A stretch of DNA of 64,000 nucleotides from Purshia tridentata. Taxonomy: Eukaryota; Streptophyta; Magnoliopsida; Rosales; Rosaceae. The stretch spans positions 1 through 64,000 of the forward strand of contig QANT01003515.1 in NCBI GenBank assembly GCA_003254885.1, given 5' to 3'. Below the pieces are notes generated by a model, which saw nothing but the letters and a program-made list of their open reading frames with translations, had not been told where the DNA came from and did not search any database. Position numbers and translations under genes: made by a program. Positions 53,560-64,000 of this stretch are shown here, piece by piece; the first letter of the stretch is position 1, and each line of letters opens with the position of its first letter.

Positions 53560-56126
53560 GGTGAGATTATTTAATTTTAACTGATGGTTATCAGAGAATA
53601 TCTGAAAGAAAGAAAGGACAACAGTTGCTAGTAATTCAAATAAACAACAAATTAAACTATGCTATTAACCTATCATCATCATGGAACTGACAATAATAAT
53701 AACAGTATAACATGTAGATCCCTAGATTAAAGTAAGAAAAAGAGTTGCAAACCATTTCGGAAGTTCAAAGTACAACAGTAACTAACAGCTCCAACTAGAT
53801 TGTCTTGCCTTGTCAATGTGAAAAAGACGACATCCTCCTCTTCCAACATAAGGGACCACTATCACCTCCCATGGTATCTTAATGCTATTATAAAGCTTTG
53901 GCTGAAAAGAGAGAAAAAGATAATGTTTCCTCCTTAATAAATAGTTAAAAAAACAAAAGGCAAAAGCATTAACCCTACAGGACTGAATATTGAAACTGTG
54001 ATTGTTTGCAAGGTTTATCAAAACTAGAGCAAATTGGAAAAGTGTTTACAGACTTCTTACTGGGACACACATTAATCACCAAAATAATTATTAGTTCCAA
54101 AAAAGATATCCAGGACCACCTATGATTCAAAAGTCAGTTATAGGTGTGAGAATTTTCTGTTCACCAAGGGTTTTCCACGTATTTGGAGTGTACAGCAGCC
54201 CTAACATTATTAATATTATGTCCTATTTGCACAGGTATTCCAATCCAGGCCAAAGTGAAGCATCTATGTAACCTAGTATACCAGAACATGGTGGTAACAC
54301 ACCTCCTTCCTGGATGGATATGGTGCTGCCCCGAAATCATGTGAATACCTTTTGAAAGCATATGTATAATAAATCAGAGCAGCAAGGAATAAAGCTCAAA
54401 ATCTTTTTTACATTCTTCAAAAGTTTCAGAGTAATCTTTCACACATTTAGCTAAATGATAGTGACTAGTAATGAATTGCATTTCACTGGATTCTAATCCT
54501 TGGGCATTTGTTTAACAACTTATTTACTTGCAAAAAATTCACTGAATTATGAAAGATATAGAGTATGAAAAATTATGTGCATCAAATGGCCATTTAATAG
54601 TCATAATTTTTGTGATCATTTAATAGTCAATTTTAATACAACTCTGAGCAATGAAAACAAGACACTCTGGTTCATTCAGTCAATAGTCTTTGTCATTTAA
54701 TATTATAATTAAATCATGGCCATAATGCAACCTGACTACAAATTTTGCTTCTTAAGTTCTTTCCAGTTTTTTTTTCCTTTTGTAGATTCTGCCATAATAA
54801 TATAATATCATATGTAGAGTCAAAATTGGAGAGTAAAGGCAAAACACAAAATCCATCAACAATTTGAAGTTTGAGATGAAAATTCTTCAGACTGTTAAGA
54901 AAAGAATACTCACTTTCATATTTAATGTACAACTTTTCCTTTTGAAAAGTATTGATACATTTTTAATTATCATATATGCATTTGCCAAAATGTTAATAAA
55001 AATATTAGCATACAATCTATCCCATAAATTTACATTCAGGGAATCATTATTTCTACCACAGATGTGGGATTATTTTGACACAATCAAAAAGTTTGAGCTA
55101 CATGTAGTTGCAGGATGAGGGTGGTTTATCTGTATTAAAGTGCACACACACAAAAATGGAACCACCCACAGAGGGCCAAAGTACAAAGCCAGCTAGAAAA
55201 TCCAAATCAAACCCAATCAAACTCACACGTCCCACATCCTGATTTATCATGCAGATTCTAATCCCAGAAACTTGCAACTAAATTTCCAAGAATATAAACC
55301 ACCATGTCATGGGCTCCATATAGATATAAGTTATATAACTGGGCAACCGTACTTTCTATGCTAATACTCCACAAGCTCCAAGTTGCACCCTTATTTCATC
55401 TTTTTATCTTCTCCCCTCGGAAAGCTGAATATCGGGTTTTATAGCATGTTAAAGTCCATATGGGAGCCCAACTAAACTAAGCCTGTTAATAATAACTGAG
55501 TCCCAAGTAATAAAATTCATAAGCTTGGCTGAAAAATGGAAAAGAATTTTTGCTTAGAATTTGTAGTTAAATATTGATACAAAGACTGAAAACACACATA
55601 CTCTACAGTGATAGAAAGTCCTCATTGTCCATCCCATTTCATTATTTTGTGTCAAATGCAAGAAAAATCAATCACCCACATCACACACATACAGTCTTCA
55701 CAATCCATACAAATCCCAAATTACACAACAAATAAATTCAACAAAAAACAAAAAGAAAGAAATTTAAAGCAATGATGTTGTTCAATAGCAAATAGAGGGA
55801 GAGAGAGACAGAGAGAGATAGAGAGAGAGAGGTAGAGAGATATAGAGAGAGTACCTGCAAACTCTCTGTTTAAGTTACATATGGAAGAAGAAGGCGGAGG
55901 AGAGAGCTTCGATCTCGGATTGCGAGCGAAGATCTCACACGCGACGCGAGGGGGGGTGGGCGAGTGGACAATACGACTCCCTCCTTCCTTTAATTTTGCC
56001 CCCAATTCTTGCTGTTTTAGGGTTTTTCCAAAACGCTCTCAATTTCAATCTGACTCTCACCTTCTCCCACTCGCTTCCCCTTTTGCCCTTTTTATTTAAT
56101 ATCCCGCACTGGCAGCCACATGCGTC
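53560..56126. other. FHY3 5'UTR, long leader intron and promoter
   Basis: On the minus strand, the donor GTTTGCAG|GTACTC (exon ends 55855) and acceptor TTCTTTCAG|ATATTC (exon starts 53601) define a probable leader intron of 2253 bases. A GA/CT-rich microsatellite at about 55797-55852 lies just inside the intron. No separate gene is seen. Confidence 0.6.
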
Positions 56127-56133
56127 GCGCGTG
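56127..56133. promoter_or_regulatory. FHY3/FAR1-binding motif upstream of FHY3, site 1
   Basis: GCGCGTG (CACGCGC on the other strand) in a GC-rich patch just upstream of the inferred FHY3 first exon. Confidence 0.45.
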
Positions 56134-56242
56134 CCAGCGGCGGTGTGTTTCTTTAAATAGAACGGGAGGGTAGACCACCTGCGAGCTTGGATGTGGGTCC
56201 CAATTCTTGGAAGGCATTACTATTATTAAAGATTAGGTGAAG

Positions 56243-56249
56243 GCGCGTG
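56243..56249. promoter_or_regulatory. FHY3/FAR1-binding motif upstream of FHY3, site 2
   Basis: A second GCGCGTG, 116 bases from site 1, followed at once by a near-match ACGCGTG. Confidence 0.45.
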
Positions 56250-56934
56250 TGACGCGTGGTTGGCCAACAAAGTCAGTTTTACCTCAGCTGCCTGTTCTCC
56301 ACAACCGAAAGGGGTTGGTCTCAAATGTCGAGAATTTATTGCATTTCTTAGAAAGCAGATATATGATGTAGACACTAGACACTTGCCGATTCCTCATTTA
56401 TTTGCATTTCTTCTAAAATTTGTGATGGTGTATATATTGGAGTGTCAAAATCAAATATAATGTTTTCTTAACAAACACTATATTGAATAGGAGAATAAAT
56501 TTGATTGGTTGAATTATAAATATCAAGTTCGTCTATATAGGTAAGTAGCAAGTATATATATACAGGTCTTTTCAAATATGAGATTTCATATTTATGAAAT
56601 TCTTTATGAGGGCATATTTCATATAATATTTAAACGATTCGAATTATTTATTTTTTAAGTCTATATTTAAATATTATTTTTGTAAAAAATTAAGCAAATC
56701 GAAAACTATTAAGTTATCAAACTTTAATCACAAAATATTTCGATAAACACTTGAAATTATGATCATTTAATCAATGGTTAAATGGACAGTTCCGATTATC
56801 AAAATATACGATCCTTCATTGAAGATCAAAAATTAAAGTAGATGATGCTAATTATCGAAATATAACTTAAAGTGAGCCCATGAAAAATTCTACAAATAAG
56901 CCTACATATGGAATCTAACACTTGAATGGGCTTT

Positions 56935-57260
56935 AACAGGTATAAATGTTGAATACCACAAATAAATATGTTGAATTTTGAAAGTATAAATGCTGAAAAC
57001 CAAAAGGACGAATGTTTAATATCAAAAGTATGAATGATGAATTTCAAATAACCCAATCTTAAATGCCATATGTACGAATTTTGAATACCAAAGATATAAA
57101 AATTGAATAATAAAAGTATACATGATGGTGATGTGAATAGCATAGAATGAATGATGAATAACAAAGGTATAAATATTGAATATGAAAAATTTATGAATGC
57201 GTAATACATAAATGTACAAATATTTTTTTTATTACAACACAAAAGTATGAATTTAATACA
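56935..57260. repeat. Degenerate minisatellite-like repeat
   Basis: Variants of 'gtataaatgttgaataccaaa' recur about every 20-40 bases roughly ten times, much eroded. Confidence 0.65.
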
Positions 57261-57648
57261 AAAGGTACCACTTATCAAAGACTATATATCATAATGAATT
57301 TACATTTATAGTTTAAAGGATTTGATGAATTATGAATTCATAAAAAATAATTAACACTTTAAAATATGCCTTATGCATTCCAAAAACTAAAAGACGACTA
57401 CAAGTTTATTATGATGTTATGTACTAATAAAGAGAATTGGTTTGGACTTGGTTTCTAAATTTGGATTTGGACTTGGCCTAACAAGTGTAAGCCATCGATA
57501 AGTTGGTCAAATCTCCTTTATATGCATGAATAGACTCATCATATGAAGCTCGTGCCTGCAACTTGTAGTTGAAACAACTTGTTTTTCTTTAATTTATATG
57601 CATTTTTGTCGTGAGATCAAAACTAATTAAGGATTGATTGAGTTTAGC

Positions 57649-57712
57649 ATTCCCTCAAACATAATAAATATAAATATAAGATTCCCTCAAACATAATAAA
57701 TATAAATATAAG
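57649..57712. repeat. Two exact 32-base tandem copies
   Basis: The unit beginning ATTCCCTCAAACATAATAAA is present twice without a spacer. Confidence 0.9.
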
Positions 57713-58885
57713 AGTATAATCATTCTATTAATAATACTTTACAAAACATAATAGATAATTCTCATACATACTCATTTCCAAATGTCAAAGCTCCAAAACA
57801 AACAACATGCAAATTAATAACTATTTATTTTACGAAAGCCACAAGATCCTACTCATTATCCAAGTTGAACCCTCCCAACTGATGAGAATATATATATGTA
57901 TATAACACATTGACTAAGATATATATACATATATATATTTATAACATTGAACAGGTCAAGTTGTTTTAGAATTTTACCATACACAGTGAATAACAAAAAA
58001 ACAAAATAGGCCGTCTTTGTTTTTGCTTGAGCTTCTTCGGTTCTTCCCCATAGTACCAAAAAAATTAAAATAAAGGAAAACAAAATTCGGTGGGAAGATT
58101 AGGACATTTGATTATTTTTTTGATTTTCTAATGAAGTTCTTTTCAATAAATATTTTGTTTAAGCATTATTAAAGTGATCAAAAGATGATTACAAAAACCA
58201 AATGATCAAATAAAAAATGTCAAGGAAATATTTTTCTTAATAAAAAGGCATGAAACAAAGGTAAAAAGTTGAGAAGAAGAGATGAGGGAGAATAATATTT
58301 GGCGTGGACCCAAATAAAAACGCCAACATTAATATAACGCACCAACACCATCTTTTGATGTTTTGTACCAAAAGCACACCTAATACACATGTCCACTCTG
58401 CACATTACACATTAGTATGCTGGTCAGTTGGTCTGAGTCTGTCAACGGCCCGACTACTTTGTGTTTTCGTTTTGGCTTTTTCTTTGCTTCTTCACCAGCA
58501 AATTCCACTCCTTTTCTCACTCGCTCTCTTTGACCCTCCTCCTCCCATTTCCCCAACTGGGTTTTCGTTTACTCTTTCTGTTTTCTCAATTCACTTTTTT
58601 TCCTTTATTTTTTTAAGTAGTAGTTGTGTTATCTATCAGTGTGGGCTGTGGCCATCGAGACTAGACTACAAGTACCGTTAAAGTGAAATTCTCACCATCT
58701 TTTTGGGTTTGCTTAAAATTTTATTTCTTTTTGGCTTTTGGGTTACATAGAGGGAGCACACTCTCTCTCTCAAAAGCTCTCTCCTTTTTCTTTCTATTTC
58801 TAGTCCTCCTTCACTCTCTGGCTTGGGAGTGTTAGGGTTTTTGGTTTGGTTTGGAGGGTGGGGTTTTGGTCTGAATTGGGCAGTT

Positions 58886-61800
58886 ATGGTGAGGAAACAT
58901 GGATGGCAACTGCCTGCTCACACCTTCCAGGTATCTACTTATCTCCTCTATTGGAGAATTTTATCTCGTTTTGTTCATATCACTGTCTGTTTTTGTTTGT
59001 CTGTTAAATTTTTTATTGGGGTTTGTTTAAACTTTAAACCACTTACTTGCTGATGTGGGTTTTTCTCAGCAGTGCTAAATATAAACTCTGATCCCTGTTC
59101 TGAGTCACGTTTTCATTTGTCGATTTGTGTGAAAGGTCAAATCTTAATGGCTAACATTATTATTCTTACTGTTAGTTAGGTCCTTGCTGTATGCTATTTT
59201 TTTTTCTTTAAAGGAGTACCGGATTAAATTATGCACTATTGGGTTCTCAATCAAGAGAAAAAGAAGGAAAAGCTCAATGCTTGAGTTTTATGTTTGTTTA
59301 GGCAGTTTAAACTTGAAACTTCTTTTTCCCAAAAAAATGGTGGTCTGGTTGAATGTTACTGTCGATTTCTGATTCACATGTTAAAAATATCTAGCAAGGC
59401 AGCCTTTGTTGATGTGTCTTTTTGTTTATCTATCTACGCATTTTCTGGACACTGCGTTATCTTTTTATTTTTTTTTCTTCCTTAAGTTCTCATGATTTCT
59501 TATCGATTATTTATATTGAATTATCACCTAAACTGTGTTATTTACTTGATAGGTTGTCGCTATTACTGTATTCTGCTTGTTAGTGGTTGCATTCTATGCT
59601 TTCTTTGCTCCTTTCCTTGGAGGCCGCATCTGGGAATATGTTTTGATTGGAAGTTACTCTCCAGTGGTATGTGAAATTATTTATTTTATTTTTGATAAAT
59701 GTTTTCATTAAATAAAAAGTTTTATTATCTTATATAGTTGCATTATCTTTATAGATAAGCTGGAAAAAAAATTGAAGAAAAAATGGCATTAGTCTTTGGT
59801 TTGGAATATATCACATAATCTGATTCATGCTATGATTTATTAATCAAACCATGGCATACAGTCCTTGCTTCCGAGCGTTATGGGATTGAATCCCCAACCT
59901 CCTGTAGGTTTCCAAGAATATTTATTTTCTTTTTCCAGTTGTTGAAAATGCAGATGAGAGCTCGATAAAAGGTTCATATATGTGGGTCCAAATTGGATTT
60001 ATATTTTTAAATTAACAAAACGTGGACAAACTAGACTAGAGTTTCTAAACTGGAGTTAATACTGGATTGTTTCTCTATGTTAGTCACCTCATGTAGTGGT
60101 TTATCATTCAAACAGAATCATTCATAGTTTCATATTCTCCGGATCGATATAACTTTATGTCTGAATCATATGATGTTATTCCCATATTCTTGTAATGGCA
60201 TTGCAGGCACTGCTTGTCTTCATTCTTTATGTTCGATGTACTGCAATAAACCCTGCAGATTCTGGCATTATGTCCAAGTTTGACAATGGATTAAAAAATA
60301 ATATCAATGTAAATCATGGGTTGTCAGCAAAAGACCTGCCTAGAAAATTTGATGAAGTTGCCACTGGGGGGCATTCTTCTCCATCATCAGTTTCCAGAAG
60401 TTCCATAGCAGGAGCAAACTCTAGTAGGAAAGGCTCAGTGGGAGAACTAGGGGGTGTAAACATTCCAGAAGAACCCACAACCAGAAAGTTTTGCGTTGGA
60501 GGAATCTTCTGTGCATTGTTTGTACATGAAGATTGTCGCAAACAACAGGAAGGGGCGGCTGAACATCAGGGTAGTGAAGAGGCTTTGTTCTGCACATTGT
60601 GCAATTCTGAGGTATTGCATTATCACAAGTACAGTATCATAATTTATCAATTTAAACATTGATCACTTCTAGTGATTTTAGTTTCTCATATGTTTCTTTG
60701 TCAAGCTGAATACTACTCGTATATTGTATGGGAAGTTAGGCTTCTTCCTTTCCTAGGAAGTAGCTATAGAAGTATAGAAGTACTTCATTATACTTCCTCT
60801 CAATAGATTCTTTCCAGTTCTAAATGAATAAGACTATTTTAAATCTTGTTTCTTATTATTCATGAGTACGTCCTATGTTGCAGGTCCGCAAGTTCAGCAA
60901 ACACTGTAGAAGTTGTGATAAGTGTGTAGATGGTTTTGATCACCACTGTCGGGTATCTTTCATGTTGCTTCAAGTGCTCTATATGGGCAGGGATCTTGGA
61001 TCATTGTGCAACCTTTTCTTTAGGGTTGACATATTTTACTATTTTTTCTTATGGTAACCTCAGTTTGTTGCATGGCTGCAGTGGCTTAACAATTGTGTGG
61101 GACACAAGAATTATGTGACTTTTATCTGTTTGATGGCCATCAGTCTTGTTTGGGTAGGTATTACAGTCTGATAATTATTATGTGTAGTAATAATCTTTAT
61201 TACTAATTATTCTCTCTCTCTCTCTCTCTCTCTCTGTGCCCATTTTGGTGTTTCAGCTTGTTATTGAAGCTGGAGTTGGTATTGCTGTTCTAGTGCGCTG
61301 CTTTGCTAATAAGAGAAGCATGGAGGCAGAAATTATTGATAGACTTGGAAATGGTTTCACTCGTCCCCCATTTGCAACAGTTGTGGTACATATTTTATTT
61401 TAAATGCTTTAAAGTAATGTTAGCATCCTAATCTTTTGCCAGTATCAATTGCAGAAGAATTCCATGCTAACATTGGGTCTCATTTTGTGTAGGCTGTATG
61501 TACTGCAGTTTCTGTGCTGGCATGTGTACCCCTTAGTGAACTATTCTTCTTTCACATGATACTAATTAGGAAGGTTAGTGCCTTTGGTTAGTTCTTTAAT
61601 TTTCCATGATGCTATGGTCAGTCATAACGGAGTTTAAGGGAGATATTTTATAGTTCGGAACAATGCAACTAAATATCGGGTTGGAATGCTAGTAGTACCA
61701 GGCTACACATGAGCAGAAAGGAGAAAAGGCAACCATCAGATTAGGAGATTCCATTTTTATAGTCATTCAAGTGAAATAATCCTATTTTTCTAAATTTTAA

Positions 61801-63749
61801 ATTTGAATTAGGGTATTACAACGTACGAATATGTTGTGGCCATGAGAGCCATGAGTGAAGCACCTGGAGGAGTAGATATGGATGAGGCTATGCAAAATAT
61901 CATGTACTCCCCAACAGGATCTGCTACAACTGGCTTGAGTGGTGGGAGCTCTTTAGGTCTGCAATACAAGGGTGCATGGTGTACCCCTCCTAGAGTATTT
62001 GTGGATTATCAGGTATTTTAGTCTTCACCTTATTTCTTGATTTTGTATTTATTGAAAAAAATTGAAAGTGATTCAAATTAGACTCACCTTAGGCTTCAAG
62101 CATAATATCTTTGACATGCAGTTTAATATTTTTTTCTTTTGTTGGATAAGGTTCTCCTTACACGGATTTTATATATCTGAAACTTGATATTTTTTCCTTT
62201 CTATTCTTCTCACTGTTTTATTAAATTAGTGCCAATCCAACCGGTCCCCTTTTGAATTCATATTAATGGAATTAAAAGTATTTCGTTGTTTAGTCCTTTT
62301 AGCCTCTTCATGTTTATATTACCAATAATTTGTCGCTCAAGTGTGAGGATTTACAATCTGGATGCTGTGAATTTGAAAATTTTTGCTTAATCCAAATGAC
62401 GGCTTGAAAAATAACAATCAATGTTTTGTATTGATCTTTTAAGGAGGAAACCATTTTTAAAATTATCCATTTCCTTGCCCTTCAAGTGCTCTTCAGTTCT
62501 CAATATTTTTTATTCCTCAATGAATGGGTACAGGAAGTCCTTGCATTGACCCATATCTATGTTTCCAGTCTGTGGTTTGATACTTTATTTTTTCAATTTT
62601 ATCTGCAAGTAGAAGAAACTTTATATATATTATTTGTATGTATATATTTTACATCTGACACAAGCTTGGGTGCATTAGGATGAAGTTATACCACATTTGG
62701 AGCCTGGAATGGTCCCATCAACTATTGATCCGGATGCAACTGGAACTACAGAAAGAGAGCAAAAAGTTCCAAAAAGGCCTGTTCGTATTAGTGCTTGGAA
62801 GCTTGCAAAGTTAGATTCTAGTGAGGCCATGAGAGCAGCGGCCAAAGCCAGGGCATCATCCTCTGTTCTACGTCCACTTGATAAACCTGATCTTGAAAGC
62901 TCAAGTGGCAATATGAGTGTGAGGAGTAGTGTAAGCACTGATACAGGGGCAAATAGAGAGATCAAGAATGAGCTGAGGTTGTCAAGAAATTCTTTTGCTC
63001 CAAGTCAAGGTAGCCGAGATGAGTATGAAACTGGGACTCAAAGCATAAGTAGCTTCAGTAGTCCAAGCCATGGTCATGAAGCAGTCACACTTAGCCCTCT
63101 ACCTCAGGGTCAAGCTATGGGGCGTTTTAGTGCAGCCGCTTCAGTCCCCAGCTTAGTTCCTGATCGTCCATTAACTTCCAAGGCAATGCTCCCTAATATC
63201 AGTCACACAATGTCACATCCCTTTAGATTTGATGAAAATATCATGCAGAAGAGAAGTGGTACGGATCCATTGCTGCTTTCAGCTCCAGCTGCTTCTCTTT
63301 TCAGAGATGTTAGAAGGACATCTGTTGTTTGGGACCAAGAAGCAGGGAGATATGTCTCAGTTCCTGTATCAGCTTCTGAAGCTCGGAACAGGTTATCCGT
63401 GCAAACAGGATTTTCAAATCCCAATGCAGAAACAAGCAGTTATAGCAGAAGGCCGGTTATTCCGCCACAGGAGTCTTCATCTTCGGCAGTGAAGAATCCA
63501 CCTCAACAAACAGAGAAACTGATGTACACAGGGGACTCCATATTCTTTGGCGGCCCACTTTTAAGTGCACCAGTTAGGGATAATTTGAGAAATGAAAGGA
63601 GTTTGGGTTCACAAGAGGGCCAAGAGAGGGTGGCACTGAACTTGCCTAGGGAGTCTAGATTCAAACGTGATTCTGCTTCAAACCAGCTTCCAGTGTTCGT
63701 CCCAGGGGGTTTTGAGCACAACCCTTCTTTTGGGTCCGGTTTGAAATAG
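58886..63749 (+). CDS. DHHC-type protein S-acyltransferase
   Basis: Nine exons, 58886-58930, 59553-59666, 60207-60611, 60884-60952, 61082-61153, 61257-61385, 61493-61573, 61812-62012 and 62679-63749, encode 728 residues; all introns are phase 0. The enzyme attaches palmitate to cysteines of membrane proteins. Two N-terminal membrane helices (about 16-37 and 47-65) precede a cytosolic loop and the Cys-rich domain, with DHHC at 207-210 and Cys210 catalytic, followed by [13 protein letters not shown]. Two more helices follow, then a long Ser-rich cytosolic tail of over 350 residues typical of the PAT19/20 type. Arabidopsis relatives lie next to FAR1 and FHY3, matching this context. The last intron (62013-62678) is the largest late one. 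Confidence 0.95.
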
Positions 63750-64000
63750 TGTTAAGCTTGTGACCTGATTGTTCTGACAAATGCATGTAAAAATTCTTCC
63801 TCCTCTTAAAAGGATCAAACAGTGGAGGGGTATGCACGTCTGAAACCACTAATGGGAGCTATGATTGATCCCTGCAACATGGCTGCTTGAAATTGTTGCA
63901 AACAGAGTTCTCTTGCCTGTTCAAGCAGTTTCTTTGATGAACTTCTGATATAACACACCGACTTAGCTGAGGTCTGTAAATGAGGCGATCTTAAGAAATG
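63750..64000 (+). other. 3'UTR and flank of the DHHC gene
   Basis: Sequence after the TAG at 63747-63749. It probably belongs to the 3'UTR; no poly(A) signal was assigned with confidence. Confidence 0.5.

Larger units (their letters stand above)
56250..58885. other. Divergent intergenic region, FHY3 / DHHC gene
   Basis: No gene is seen. It contains a degenerate short-period repeat (56935-57260), a 32-base tandem duplication (57649-57712), and the pyrimidine-rich promoter and leader of the DHHC gene (about 58440-58885). Confidence 0.55.

Noticed and set aside
58304-58681. 125-residue frame upstream of the DHHC gene
   Set aside because: Pyrimidine-rich leader and promoter sequence; no family resemblance and no splice connection.

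Overview
The window is nuclear DNA of a core eudicot plant, most likely a rosid and plausibly Rosaceae. The basis is AT-rich intergenic DNA, plant-type GT-AG introns, chloroplast, cell-wall and light-signalling genes, and close resemblance to Arabidopsis families. The species assignment is inference. I rebuilt eleven protein-coding genes exon by exon; every model closes in frame.

Layout. 0.8-2.2 kb: an intronless UGT71-type glycosyltransferase (+), with a small remnant of a second copy at 3.2 kb. 3.3-12 kb: two ZIP zinc transporters (-) lying in a segmental duplication; each copy keeps a perfect zinc-deficiency response element about 0.53 kb upstream of its start codon. 12-16.8 kb: gene-poor DNA with hairpins and a direct duplication, one copy of which is split by a solo LTR. 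16.8-20.7 kb: choline-phosphate cytidylyltransferase CCT1 (-). 21.5-23.6 kb: a pectin methylesterase (-). 27.4-28.1 kb: a VQ22/JAV1-like VQ protein (-). 32-37.5 kb: cytochrome P450 CYP97B (+). 38-56 kb: three consecutive same-strand genes for domesticated MULE transposases, in the order FRS2, FAR1, FHY3 (all -), with a 1.63-kb non-autonomous hAT element between FAR1 and FHY3. 58.9-63.7 kb: a DHHC S-acyltransferase (+).

The main result is the order of these genes. From memory, the Arabidopsis relatives lie in three separate blocks: FRS2-CCT1-ZIP3 on chromosome 2; UGT71B, VQ22, FHY3 and a DHHC gene on chromosome 3; UGT71B, a VQ gene, CYP97B3, FAR1 and a DHHC gene on chromosome 4. Here they form one block, so this window looks like the unfractionated ancestral arrangement, with FRS2, FAR1 and FHY3 as a tandem trio. 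Copies of the FHY3/FAR1 binding motif CACGCGC lie upstream of FAR1, FHY3 and VQ22, which suggests, but does not prove, auto- and cross-regulation. All three trio members carry a C-terminal tail built from short phase-0 exons, each encoding one 21-23 residue repeat.
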